DNA of 45,451 nt from Actinoplanes couchii (GCF_016862075.1 NZ_BOMG01000088.1:1-45451), one strand, 5' to 3'. Counted from the stretch's first letter, positions 14,600-21,829 are shown. The notes: a model not told the origin generated them from the sequence alone. Numbers and translations: made by a program.

Positions 14600-15580
14600 T
14601 CAGCCGATCTTGAGCTTCTCGACCCGGGTGATCGACGGCTGCAGCGGAGCGACCGAAGAGGACGACGCGGCCGAGGCGGACGCCACCGAGGTGGAGTACT
14701 CGCAACCCGACTTGCTGGTCTTCTTGGAGGAGCTCAGGCAGATGTCGCCGTTGATGTGCGTGCTGCCGTAGAGCTTGTCCGCCGCGGTGGCCGAACCCTG
14801 CGAGACGCCCTTGCCGCTGACGACCTTGTAGTGCTCGCCGACCAGGACGTCGTCACCGGCGCCGCCCGCGAGGACGTCGTTGCCGGCGTTGCCGATCAGG
14901 AAGTCACGGCCCGAGCCACCGGTGATCTTGTCGTTGCCCGAGTAGCCGAGCGCGGTGTTGGTGCCGGGACCGGTGTTGATGGTGTCGTTGCCGGCCTGGC
15001 CGTGGATCTCGTCGTTGCCGTCGCCACCGTAGATGGTGTCGTTGCCGCTGCCGGCCACGATGTAGTCGTTGCCCGCACCACCGCTGATGTAGTCGGCGCC
15101 GGACTCACCGAACAGCTCGTCGTTGCCGCCGTTGCCGTACAGCTTGTCGTTGCCGGTGCCGCCCTGCAGCTGGTCCCGGCCGGAGCCGCCGATCAGGGTG
15201 TCGTTGCCCGCGCCGCCGCCGGCCAGCATGAACACGCTGGTGTGGTTGCGGACGTAGTCGTTCTTGTCACCGAGCGCGACGCTGATCTTGGTGGTCTTCC
15301 CGGAGGTCGTGCACTTGACCTTCTTCGAGTTGACCCGCTTGCAGCCCTTGCCCGCGCTGATCGCGGTGACGTCGGTGATGGTGACGGTCCGGCCCGAGAT
15401 GGTGACGTTGACCTTGTTCACCTTGCCCATCAGGGCCTGGAACTGGACGGTCCCGGTACCCACGACCTTCGCCAGGCCGCTGGTGGCCGCCTGCGCCGGG
15501 CTGGCGAGCAGGGCGGACGTCGCGATCACTGCGGTGCTGAGGCCCAGGGTGGCAAGTGTCCTGCGGTACTTCACGTTCAT
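14600..15580 (-). CDS. Secreted RTX-type calcium-binding repeat protein 3
   Basis: A 326-residue paralogue, the first in transcription order. The signal peptide ends ASPAQA near residue 32. The shared N-terminal module reads VQFQALMGKVNKVNVTISG, with Cys at GCKRV and VKC. About 13 GGxGNDxIxG repeats (NDTIYGGDGNDEIHGQAGND) follow. The tail carries two further Cys (DICLSSSKK, GCEYS) and a Ser/Ala-rich stretch. Its own promoter region holds the 17-bp motif at 15613. It probably acts outside the cell, possibly in Ca-dependent envelope or aggregate structure; the function is not known. Confidence 0.87.
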   Translation of the reverse strand: MNVKYRRTLATLGLSTAVIATSALLASPAQAATSGLAKVVGTGTVQFQALMGKVNKVNVTISGRTVTITDVTAISAGKGCKRVNSKKVKCTTSGKTTKISVALGDKNDYVRNHTSVFMLAGGGAGNDTLIGGSGRDQLQGGTGNDKLYGNGGNDELFGESGADYISGGAGNDYIVAGSGNDTIYGGDGNDEIHGQAGNDTINTGPGTNTALGYSGNDKITGGSGRDFLIGNAGNDVLAGGAGDDVLVGEHYKVVSGKGVSQGSATAADKLYGSTHINGDICLSSSKKTSKSGCEYSTSVASASAASSSSVAPLQPSITRVEKLKIG

Positions 15581-15612
15581 TGGGATCCCCCGTTCGAGAC
15601 TGGTGGAGCGGT

Positions 15613-15629
15613 TAGGACGGTACCGTTCC
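15613..15629 (-). promoter_or_regulatory. 17-bp motif, copy upstream of RTX gene 3
   Basis: TAGGACGGTACCGTTCC contains the 10-bp palindrome ACGGTACCGT and lies 33-49 bases before the RTX 3 start codon. See the copy at 14432. Confidence 0.5.
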
Positions 15630-15669
15630 GCCGCAAAACCGCAAAGACCGTCTCATGAATGTGTTGGGC

Positions 15670-16152
15670 TCAACAAGCGACTTCCGCTCCCCACCGTCCG
15701 GCCAGTGGTTTCATAACCACACGAACCCGGTCTACTCCTGACAATTTACGAATACCGGGAATCGGGTCACAATCAAAGCTCCGGCCGTTGGTAATCAGAT
15801 GCAACGATTCCGGCATCGATCCGGCGTCCACCCCGGCCAGTTGATCGGGATCGTTGGCGACCCGCTCGCGGAATCTGGCGTACGCCTCCTCGCGCGTCTC
15901 CAGCCGCACTCCGGTCCCCTCCGGGAGGCCGCCGAGCGCGTCCTGCACGGCCTCACGCTGGTCGGTCCCCGCGTCGGGTTCCAGATAGACCGCCACGCTG
16001 AACTGGCGCTCCGGTGCGTACCGCCACCCGGCCAGGAGCATCGCCGTGGTGGACGCGAGCGAGCCGAGCACCACGGCACCCGCTGCCACCGCGAACAGGC
16101 GTAACCATCGGGGCGCAGAGGACACATTGTCCGTCGGATGTGGATCGCTCAT
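15670..16152 (-). CDS. Single-pass protein with an FtsX extracellular-type domain
   Basis: A 160-residue protein. A short cytosolic N-terminus is followed by one membrane helix (about 19-41, LFAVAAGAVVLGSLASTTAMLLAGW) and an external domain resembling the FtsX_ECD fold: FSVAVYLEPDAGTDQREAVQDALGGLPEGTGVRLETREEAYARFRERV and a C-terminal RSFDCDPI...VVMKPL with two Cys. Full FtsX has four membrane helices and works with the ATPase FtsE to activate wall hydrolases. This protein keeps only the hydrolase-contacting part. Such stand-alone forms recur in Micromonosporaceae. No ftsE is nearby. Role inferred as a modulator of cell-wall hydrolysis. Confidence 0.72.
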   Translation of the reverse strand: MSDPHPTDNVSSAPRWLRLFAVAAGAVVLGSLASTTAMLLAGWRYAPERQFSVAVYLEPDAGTDQREAVQDALGGLPEGTGVRLETREEAYARFRERVANDPDQLAGVDAGSMPESLHLITNGRSFDCDPIPGIRKLSGVDRVRVVMKPLAGRWGAEVAC

Positions 16153-16259
16153 GATCAGAAAGCTATCTCAAGGCAGCCACATATCGTTGTCCACAGGTTC
16201 GATACGGCACTTGAAGGCCCTCGGCCATTGGTTCACAGTGTTCGCGAGGAGGCGTCGCT

Positions 16260-16568
16260 GTGGATGGTTTCAGCAATGATGCGGAGCAGGCGGCCTACAA
16301 CCTGGCCGAGGCGCTGAGTGAGAAGGCGCTTTCGCTGATGAAGAGCGCGGAGGAGGCGGCCGAGGCGTTCCGGGCCGGCAAGCTGGCGATGCGCCGTCAG
16401 TTCAAGGCGCGCGGGCTGTCCGAGGCGGAGGCCGACATCAGGTGGTCGGGCACCTCGCAGGCGGCCCGGGCGATCGCCGACAACAGCTTCTTCATGTCAC
16501 AGGCGACGATGTACAACAACGCGGCCGCCGCGCAGTACGCGAAGGCGCTCTATCACCGGAAGGTCTAG
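16260..16568 (+). CDS. Unknown small alpha-helical protein
   Basis: A 102-residue, Ala-rich, almost entirely helical protein (AEQAAYNLAEALSEKALSLMKSAEEAAEAFRAGKLAMRRQFKARG). It starts at GTG 16260 with AGGAGG nine bases upstream, a strong signal. No signal peptide or membrane helix is seen. Heptad-like spacing suggests a coiled coil. It overlaps the convergent gene at 16565 by four bases. I do not recognise the family. Confidence 0.6.
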   Translation: MDGFSNDAEQAAYNLAEALSEKALSLMKSAEEAAEAFRAGKLAMRRQFKARGLSEAEADIRWSGTSQAARAIADNSFFMSQATMYNNAAAAQYAKALYHRKV

Positions 16569-16990
16569 GCGGCCCGGTGCCGCAGCGTGGCGACCGTCGA
16601 GCCGGCGAGCGCGAGCAGGCAGTCCGGCAGGGTGCCGTCGGCGATGGCGGCGCCGAAGAGCGCCTCGCCGGTCGGGAAGTCGCCGTTGACGTAAGCGCTG
16701 ACGAAGCGGGCCACCCACCGCTTGTCGTATCTGGCGTCGTCGATCCCGGGGAACTCCAGGGTCCACGCGCCACCCGGCGGGACCTGCCCGACCATGGTGG
16801 CGGCCAGGCACCAGGCGACATCCCAGGCGCCGACCACGCCCTCCCGGTCGACGACCGCGTCGAAGGTGTCGGCCACAGCCGCGCTGTCGCCACTGAGCGC
16901 ACACTGCAGGACCTGCGCAGCGTCGTCGAATGCGGTCTGTGGTACTTCGGTCACGTCAGAAAAGGTACGTCGGGCGGTCAAGCAACGCAC
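16565..16990 (-). CDS. Unknown soluble protein
   Basis: A 141-residue frame with good codon bias. Residues include FDDAAQVLQCALSGDSAAVADTFDAVVDREGVVGAWDVAWCLAATMVG and GDFPTGEALFGAAIADGTLPDCLLALAGSTVATLRHR, an alpha-helical repeat-like pattern. No catalytic motif is recognised. GTG 16954 (starting VTEVPQ) is an equally likely start, giving about 129 residues; neither has a strong ribosome binding site. It lies 14 bases downstream of the thioesterase gene on the same strand, suggesting one transcript. Confidence 0.6.
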   Translation of the reverse strand: MRCLTARRTFSDVTEVPQTAFDDAAQVLQCALSGDSAAVADTFDAVVDREGVVGAWDVAWCLAATMVGQVPPGGAWTLEFPGIDDARYDKRWVARFVSAYVNGDFPTGEALFGAAIADGTLPDCLLALAGSTVATLRHRAA

Positions 16991-17004
16991 CCCGACGGGG
17001 GATA

Positions 17005-17424
17005 TCAGGCACCACGGAGGAGGCAGGTGATCCGGGCCGTGCAGACCCGGTCGCCGGCCTCGTCGGTGAGGACCACCTCGTACGTCGCCATCGCCCGCCC
17101 CCGGTGCACCGGCGTCGCCACTCCGGTGACCAGGCCGGACCGGGCCGCCTTGTGGTGGGTGGCGTTGATGTCGACACCGACGGCGAAGGGCCGGTCGACG
17201 GTCTGTCCGTGCAGCACCGCCCCGACCGAGCCGAGCGTCTCGGCCAGCACGCAGGAGGCACCACCGTGCAACAACCCGTATGGCTGGGTGTTGCCTTCGA
17301 CGGGCATGATGCCAACCACCCGTTCCGCGGTGGCCTCGGTGATCTCGATGCCCATCCGCTCGGCGAGCGCACCGCCGCCACCGCTGGTGAACAGGTGCTG
17401 CTTGCCGTCCTCAGCGATATCCAC
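17005..17424 (-). CDS. PaaI-type hotdog-fold thioesterase
   Basis: A 139-residue single hotdog domain. The helix and active-site region read NTQPYGLLHGGASCVLAETLGSVGA, the PaaI/ComA2/MenI pattern in which the HGG loop and the Glu on the helix hydrolyse acyl-CoA. The substrate could be 1,4-dihydroxy-2-naphthoyl-CoA, phenylacetyl-CoA-like or another aromatic acyl-CoA. Nothing nearby decides this. Length is normal. Confidence 0.85.
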   Translation of the reverse strand: MDIAEDGKQHLFTSGGGGALAERMGIEITEATAERVVGIMPVEGNTQPYGLLHGGASCVLAETLGSVGAVLHGQTVDRPFAVGVDINATHHKAARSGLVTGVATPVHRGRAMATYEVVLTDEAGDRVCTARITCLLRGA

Positions 17425-17555
17425 GTCGGCGTACGTTACGCCGGTTAAGGGCGTCGACCAGCGACAACTGTCACAGGTTCGGGGACTGATCGATTGAACC
17501 GCTGGGTATGACCGGTCGTACCGGCCGGTACCACCCGGCTGACGAGAGGAGCACC

Positions 17556-17822
17556 ATGAGCGAGCCGCAGAGCACCGAGACCCCCGAAGTCGTCGAGACC
17601 CGGGGTGACGAGCGTGTCGACCTGCTCACCAGCGACGCCAACGGCGACGGCAAGATCGACGTCTGGGTGTCGGACACCGACGGCGACGGCAAGCCCGACC
17701 TCTACCAGTTCGACACCGACGGCGACGGCAAGGTCGACGTCACCATGGTCGACCTGGACGAGGACGGCAACCCGGACCACATCGTCGACGGCGACGGCGG
17801 CCTCCCGCCGGTCACGGTCTGA
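17556..17822 (+). CDS. Cytosolic DxDGDG-repeat (EF-hand-loop-like) protein
   Basis: An 88-residue acidic protein starting at ATG 17556 with GAGAGGAG just upstream. Four consecutive 13-residue units (about residues 29-80) each carry a D-x-[DN]-x-D-G-x-x-D calcium loop: DANGDGKID, DTDGDGKPD, DTDGDGKVD, DLDEDGNPD. There is no signal peptide, dockerin anchor or membrane helix, so it should stay in the cytosol. It may bind calcium or manganese, but the function is unknown. It ends one base before the convergent PrsW gene stop. Confidence 0.7.
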   Translation: MSEPQSTETPEVVETRGDERVDLLTSDANGDGKIDVWVSDTDGDGKPDLYQFDTDGDGKVDVTMVDLDEDGNPDHIVDGDGGLPPVTV

Positions 17823-17823
17823 T

Positions 17824-19083
17824 TCAGGACGTCCCCAGAGCGGACAGGGCCACCCACAGGACCGCCAGCGCCACCACGGCGGTACCGACGGTGGAGGCCG
17901 TGTGCTTCCAGGATCGTGCGCCCTCGACCGCCTCGGGATATCCCAGGGCGGCGAGGGCGGCACGGCGCTCCCGCACCAGGCCGGCGCCGGCTTCCACGGC
18001 TGTCGAGTCCCGGCTCAGCTCGACGGCCAGGGCGGCCTGGGCGCGCTGCAGCAGGCGTACCGCAACCTTGGCTTCTCGTCCCGCACTCACCGCGGCCAAC
18101 CGCCGGGCCGCGGCCCGGCGCGAACCGGAACCGAGGACCCGCAACTCGCCCTCGGTGATCAACTCGGGATCGCGGACCGTCTCCAGGATCCCCACGTAGT
18201 AGGCCGCCTCCCGGTCGTGCGCGCGACGCACCAGGTACAGGACCAGCAGCAACGGCGGAAGACCTTTGACCAGCAACACCGCCAGTACGCCCGGGACACT
18301 GTCGCCGAAGCTGTCCCGCAGGATCGGCGAGTTCCACAGCGAGTGCGACGCCCACGCGCCGAGCAGGGCCAGGGCGGCCACCGCGATTCGGTGCCGACGG
18401 CCACGTTCGCGCCGGACCACGAGGTAGCCGATGCCGGCGCCGGCCAGCGCGCCGAAGAGGGTGTGGCTCCAGATCCCGGCCAGGAACCCGCGGACCAGGA
18501 ACGTGGTGATCACCGGCTGCACCCGGTCGCCGAGCCCGGCCTGTTGCACCGCGCCGATCGCGAAGACCACGTCCTCGACGATCTGGAAGCCGAGGCCGAC
18601 CAGGGCGCCGTAGACGATGCCGTCGAGCACGCTGTTCACCTGGGCGCGGGCGATCAGCACGATGGCCACCACGCCGAGGGTCTTGGCGATCTCCTCGACC
18701 GTCGGCCCGGCCAGCGCGGCGCCCCATTCGGCGGCCAGGTCCGGTGAGCCGAGTTTGGCGATCAGGTTGTCCAGGGCAGTGCTGCCCGGGATCGAGACGC
18801 TCGTCGCGACGAGCCCGCCCCAGGCGAAGGCGAGCACCCGCAGACCCGCCGGTTCGCGCTCGAGGAAGTCGAGTTCCGAGACGAAGAGCCAGAACGGCAC
18901 GGCCAGCAGCCCGAACATCACGATCGCGGTGACGGTGGCGATCGGGTAGGCGCGGAAGAACAGCGCGGCGATCTGCGAGATACGGACGGCGCCCACCGCG
19001 AGCAGGGTGACGACGATCCAGAAGGCGGGCTGACGAAGGAACGGGACGGATCGGGGCGCCGCCGGCCGGACCGCCTCGCTCAT
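17824..19083 (-). CDS. PrsW-family intramembrane metalloprotease
   Basis: A 419-residue membrane protein with about eight or nine helices. PrsW motifs are visible: VEEIAKTLG (the EExxK box), FQIVEDVVFA (the FxxxE box), SHTLFGALAGAG, and HSLWNSP. The C-terminal third is an extra cytosolic helical region (residues about 270-385, Arg/Ala-rich) before a last membrane helix. In Bacillus, PrsW cleaves the anti-sigma factor RsiW; no anti-sigma gene is seen here. Its start overlaps the stop of the preceding membrane-anchored protein by four bases (ATGA), so that protein is a natural candidate partner or substrate. Confidence 0.85.
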   Translation of the reverse strand: MSEAVRPAAPRSVPFLRQPAFWIVVTLLAVGAVRISQIAALFFRAYPIATVTAIVMFGLLAVPFWLFVSELDFLEREPAGLRVLAFAWGGLVATSVSIPGSTALDNLIAKLGSPDLAAEWGAALAGPTVEEIAKTLGVVAIVLIARAQVNSVLDGIVYGALVGLGFQIVEDVVFAIGAVQQAGLGDRVQPVITTFLVRGFLAGIWSHTLFGALAGAGIGYLVVRRERGRRHRIAVAALALLGAWASHSLWNSPILRDSFGDSVPGVLAVLLVKGLPPLLLVLYLVRRAHDREAAYYVGILETVRDPELITEGELRVLGSGSRRAAARRLAAVSAGREAKVAVRLLQRAQAALAVELSRDSTAVEAGAGLVRERRAALAALGYPEAVEGARSWKHTASTVGTAVVALAVLWVALSALGTS

Positions 19084-19649
19084 CGGTGACTTTCGTAGCG
19101 CAGGGTGCCGATGGTGGTCGGGACGGTCGACAGGTCGGCGTCGTCGCCGCTGACCATGACCTCGATGATGAGCCCCTGCGCGACGAAGACGGCGTAACGG
19201 CCGTCCCGGTCACCGGCGGTGTACCCACCCTGGACGCCGGCGAGCCCACCGGCGGTGGAGACGGCGAGCTGGGTGCCGGTGATCTGGTGGCCGGAGATGC
19301 CGGTGATGCGCTGGCGCAGCCGGACGGCGGCCTCGGTCAGGTTCCCGGTGAAGGGTTCGACGTCGATCGTGTAGCTGACCCCGCCGGTACGGAAGAGGGC
19401 GGTCCCGCGGGTCTCGCCGGGCCGGGTGCCGGTGACGTCGAGGGTGGCGCCGGGCGGCGGCACGACGGTGACTCCGGCGCCCACCCGGTAGGGCTCTCCG
19501 GGCGTGACCGGACGCTCGGCCGGCAGGGCTCGGTCCAGCACCGGCAGACCGAAGGCGAGAGCGGCCAGGATCGATGCCAGTGCGAGTGCGACGGGAAGAC
19601 CGAGGGTGCCGGGAAGATCGGTGAGTTGACGCCGTGTGACCCTCCCCAT
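19080..19649 (-). CDS. Membrane-anchored protein with external domain, coupled to PrsW
   Basis: A 189-residue protein with one N-terminal helix (about 16-39, GLPVALALASILAALAFGLPVL) that anchors a beta-rich external domain (VGAGVTVVPPPGATLDVTGTRPG... GTALFRTGGVSYTIDVEPF). I do not recognise the family, although similar proteins occur beside PrsW genes in actinobacteria. The four-base overlap with PrsW implies joint synthesis. It could be a PrsW substrate or a partner. The MGRV start at 19649 has GGGG-type sequence upstream. Confidence 0.65.
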   Translation of the reverse strand: MGRVTRRQLTDLPGTLGLPVALALASILAALAFGLPVLDRALPAERPVTPGEPYRVGAGVTVVPPPGATLDVTGTRPGETRGTALFRTGGVSYTIDVEPFTGNLTEAAVRLRQRITGISGHQITGTQLAVSTAGGLAGVQGGYTAGDRDGRYAVFVAQGLIIEVMVSGDDADLSTVPTTIGTLRYESHR

Positions 19650-19731
19650 CCGTCCAAGTTAACGGCGGTCACCCGCCGTTGTCCGGCGAACCATCGACCG
19701 CCCACTGTGGAGACAGGATCAACCTGGCAGG

Positions 19732-20289
19732 TTACGGATTTGTCCGTTTTATCGAAAGGTGCCGTGACGGTACCGCTGCGGTGAGCCATACCCCGTTGTC
19801 ACTGCGGTAGAAGAGGTCACCGGCCGCCGCCATCGCCCCCGCCGCGACGCTGAACACCACCACGTCCGGCGAGCGCCGGCGACCGACGGTCAGGGCCGTC
19901 GGAACATCCACCGACAGGTGTACGTGGGACCGGCTCCGCGGCCGCAGACCCTCCCGCATGATGGCGTCGAGGTTGCGCCGGGGTGTGCCGTGGAACAGCT
20001 CGGCGGGTGGGGCGACCGGCGGCAGATCGAGGTCGACCCCGACCCGCCGGGAGTGCCCCTGGCTGGCCCGGATCCGGTCGACGCCGTCCGGTCCGGTGGC
20101 GACGGCGAATCGGGACTTGTCGTTGGTCGCCACCACGAGGTCGAGCTGGGCCCGGGTCATGCCGAGGGCGGTGAGCAGCTCGGCGACCGGCACCCAGCCG
20201 TTCGCGTCGAGGGTGAGGCCGGCGGTCTCCGGCCGGTGCCGCAGCACCAGGGACATCCGTTTGCTGAGTTTGACGTGGTCAGCTGTCAT
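19732..20289 (-). CDS. kptA: RNA 2'-phosphotransferase (Tpt1/KptA)
   Basis: A 185-residue KptA enzyme, which transfers an internal RNA 2'-phosphate to NAD+, releasing nicotinamide and ADP-ribose 1'',2''-cyclic phosphate. The N-terminal winged helix has KLSKRMSLVLRHRPE with catalytic R17-H18. The C-terminal ADP-ribosyltransferase-like fold has ELFHGTPRRNLDAIMREGL and SHVHLS. The ATG at 20289 overlaps the methyltransferase stop (ATGA), so the two are coupled. Bacteria lack the yeast-type tRNA splicing that makes its known substrate, so its natural target here is open. Confidence 0.92.
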   Translation of the reverse strand: MTADHVKLSKRMSLVLRHRPETAGLTLDANGWVPVAELLTALGMTRAQLDLVVATNDKSRFAVATGPDGVDRIRASQGHSRRVGVDLDLPPVAPPAELFHGTPRRNLDAIMREGLRPRSRSHVHLSVDVPTALTVGRRRSPDVVVFSVAAGAMAAAGDLFYRSDNGVWLTAAVPSRHLSIKRTNP

Positions 20290-21062
20290 ACGTTGAGCTC
20301 CATGACGGCAAGGTAGTACGGGTGGTCGCGGTCGTCGATCGATTGCAGCCGCCACCGGGTGCCCGCCAGCAGCCCTTTCAGCTCGGCCACCGAGCAGTTC
20401 AGGTAGTCGAACCAGTCGGTGGCCACCTCCCGGTACCGCAGCCGGAGCCGCAGCTGCCCGCCGAGCCGTCCCCGGTCCCGGTTGGCCCGGTGGTACGCCA
20501 CGTGCAGCGGGTCGGTGGTGCCGTACGGGTCGGTGCCCTGCGCGACGATCCGGGCCCCCGGAGCCGCCAGCCGGGACAGGGCGTCCAGCAGCACCGGCGC
20601 CCGCTCCGGGCTCTCCAGCAGGCCGAGGTTGTTGCCGAGCAGCAGGAACGTGTCGTACCGCACGGACGCCCGGGAGAACTCGTCGACCGTGGCGAGCACC
20701 GTGTCGCGCACCCCGCGCCGCCGGGCCACCTCGATCGCGCCGAGCGAGGTGTCCAGCCCGGTCACCGCGATCTCCCGGTTCTGGAGCTCGATCGCGGCCC
20801 GCCCGGCGCCGGTGCCGATGTCCAGCACCCGGCCGCGGCAGAGCCCGACCGCCCGGTGGTCGAACGGCCGCCAGTCGGACGGCTCGCTCAGGTAGTGCCC
20901 GGCCGGCGCCCCGTTGATCAGCCCGTCGTCGCGCTCGATCACCTCGATCACCGGGCGCGGCCATCGCCCACCGGCCAGCGGCCGCGGCCCGATCCCGGTG
21001 TGCACCGCCCAGGCGTCGCGGATCATCTCGCCGAAAGCGTCACCGATGATCGGTTGAGTCAT
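20286..21062 (-). CDS. Class I SAM-dependent methyltransferase coupled to KptA
   Basis: A 258-residue protein. Motif I is VLDIGTGAGR near residue 83, followed by an acidic loop (VTGLDTSLGAIEVARRRG) and FLLLGNNLGLLE. The substrate is unknown. The start is set at ATG 21062 (MTQPIIGD) with AAAGAG about 9 bases upstream; a TTG two codons earlier is possible. It is co-translated with kptA, so an RNA or nucleotide target is plausible but unproven. It is divergent from the oxidoreductase gene with only 18 bases between start codons. Confidence 0.8.
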   Translation of the reverse strand: MTQPIIGDAFGEMIRDAWAVHTGIGPRPLAGGRWPRPVIEVIERDDGLINGAPAGHYLSEPSDWRPFDHRAVGLCRGRVLDIGTGAGRAAIELQNREIAVTGLDTSLGAIEVARRRGVRDTVLATVDEFSRASVRYDTFLLLGNNLGLLESPERAPVLLDALSRLAAPGARIVAQGTDPYGTTDPLHVAYHRANRDRGRLGGQLRLRLRYREVATDWFDYLNCSVAELKGLLAGTRWRLQSIDDRDHPYYLAVMELNV

Positions 21063-21083
21063 GGTCAATACTCTTTAACCATG
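21060..21083. promoter_or_regulatory. Imperfect palindrome joining two divergent start codons
   Basis: CATGGTCAA (21060-21068) is matched by TTAACCATG (21075-21083), an inverted repeat with one mismatch whose ends are the two ATG codons. Any promoters must lie inside the neighbouring genes, or both transcripts are leaderless. Confidence 0.4.
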
Positions 21084-21455
21084 ACCGCACTGGAGCAACT
21101 CGGGTCGGAGAAATACGTCCTTCTCACCACGTTCCGCCGCGACGGCCGGGCGGTCGCCACCCCGCTCTGGGTCGTCCCGGACGGCGCCGGGCTGGCCTTC
21201 TGGACGGTGGCGGAGAGCGGCAAGCACAAGCGGATCCGCAACAGCGGGCGGGTCACCGTGGCGCCCTGTGACATGCGGGGCGTCCCCACCGGCGGCGAGA
21301 CCGTCGAGGCCACCGCGACGATCGGCGACGCGGCCGATCTGCAGCGGGTCGGCGCGGGCATCCGGAAGAAGTACGGGCTGGTCGGGCGCCTGACCCTACT
21401 CGGCAGCCGGATGCGCCGGGGCACCGGCGGCACGATCGCCGTGCTGGTGCGGTGA
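21081..21455 (+). CDS. PPOX-class flavin/F420-dependent oxidoreductase
   Basis: A 124-residue split-barrel protein of the pyridoxamine-oxidase-like superfamily: YVLLTTFRRDGRAVATPLWVVPDGAGLAFWT, GKHKRIRNSGRVTVAPCDMRG and a C-terminal LLGSRMRRGTGGTIAVLVR. Short proteins of this kind in actinobacteria commonly bind F420, so that cofactor is likely; FMN cannot be excluded. The start at ATG 21081 begins the domain directly. The photolyase family in such organisms also uses F420 precursors, but no link is shown. Confidence 0.8.
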   Translation: MTALEQLGSEKYVLLTTFRRDGRAVATPLWVVPDGAGLAFWTVAESGKHKRIRNSGRVTVAPCDMRGVPTGGETVEATATIGDAADLQRVGAGIRKKYGLVGRLTLLGSRMRRGTGGTIAVLVR

Positions 21456-21479
21456 CAGCTGATCACTCTGAAGAGAGAC

Positions 21480-21513
21480 ATGGCGGGCGTCGGCAGTAGC
21501 CGGCACCCGCCAT
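21480..21513 (+). terminator. Terminator-like hairpin after the oxidoreductase
   Basis: ATGGCGGG (21480-21487) pairs with CCCGCCAT (21506-21513), with an inner CGGC/GCCG stem around AGTA, then GCTCGTTTG. Confidence 0.6.
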
Positions 21514-21539
21514 GCTCGTTTGATCATTCGAACGAAGAA

Positions 21540-21569
21540 GGGGCGATCGCCTTCCCCAGCGCTCGCCCC
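21540..21569 (-). terminator. Terminator after bldC
   Basis: GGGGCGA (21540-21546) pairs with TCGCCCC (21563-21569). On the minus strand CTTCTTCGTT follows, 28 bases after the bldC stop. Confidence 0.6.
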
Positions 21570-21596
21570 TGCAACGATGTTTCGCCTCGACTACGG

Positions 21597-21806
21597 TCAG
21601 TCGCCCTGGCGCTGCGTGGGGATCTGCCCCTGCAGCAGGGCGCGGACCTCCGACTCCCGGTAACGACGGTGGCCGCCGAGCGTGCGAATTGCGCTGAGCT
21701 TGCCAGCCTTCGCCCACCGGGTAACGGTCTTCGGGTCGACTCGGAACATCGACGCCACCTCGGCCGGCGTTAGTAGCGGCTCAGGATCGTGCGTACGCGA
21801 TGCCAT
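21597..21806 (-). CDS. bldC: Developmental regulator BldC
   Basis: A 69-residue MerR-like winged-helix protein, almost the whole of it a DNA-binding domain: LLTPAEVASMFRVDPKTVTRWAKAGKLSAIRTLGGHRRYRESEVRALL. This is the BldC type, which in Streptomyces binds variable arrays of direct repeats and delays entry into sporulation. Sequence and size fit closely. GGAGGAG lies about 7 bases before the ATG. Its leader contains a hairpin with six T residues (21830-21859). The genes upstream (conserved unknown, vdh, DUF3073, purM) match the Streptomyces bldC neighbourhood as I recall it. Confidence 0.95.
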   Translation of the reverse strand: MASRTHDPEPLLTPAEVASMFRVDPKTVTRWAKAGKLSAIRTLGGHRRYRESEVRALLQGQIPTQRQGD

Positions 21807-21829
21807 CGGTCACTCCTCCACAGGTGCCT

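Noticed and set aside
12292..15580. RTX toxins with type I secretion
   Set aside because: All three have Sec signal peptides, no acyltransferase or hlyB/D-type genes are nearby, and there is no pore-forming domain.
14756..15658. Plus-strand Val/Ala-rich frames opposite the RTX genes
   Set aside because: They are the mirror of GGxGNDxL repeats. The composition is entirely explained by the antisense strand.
19732..20964. A KptA fusion protein of 410 residues
   Set aside because: The N-terminal half is the methyltransferase gene in the wrong frame. KptA starts at ATG 20289.
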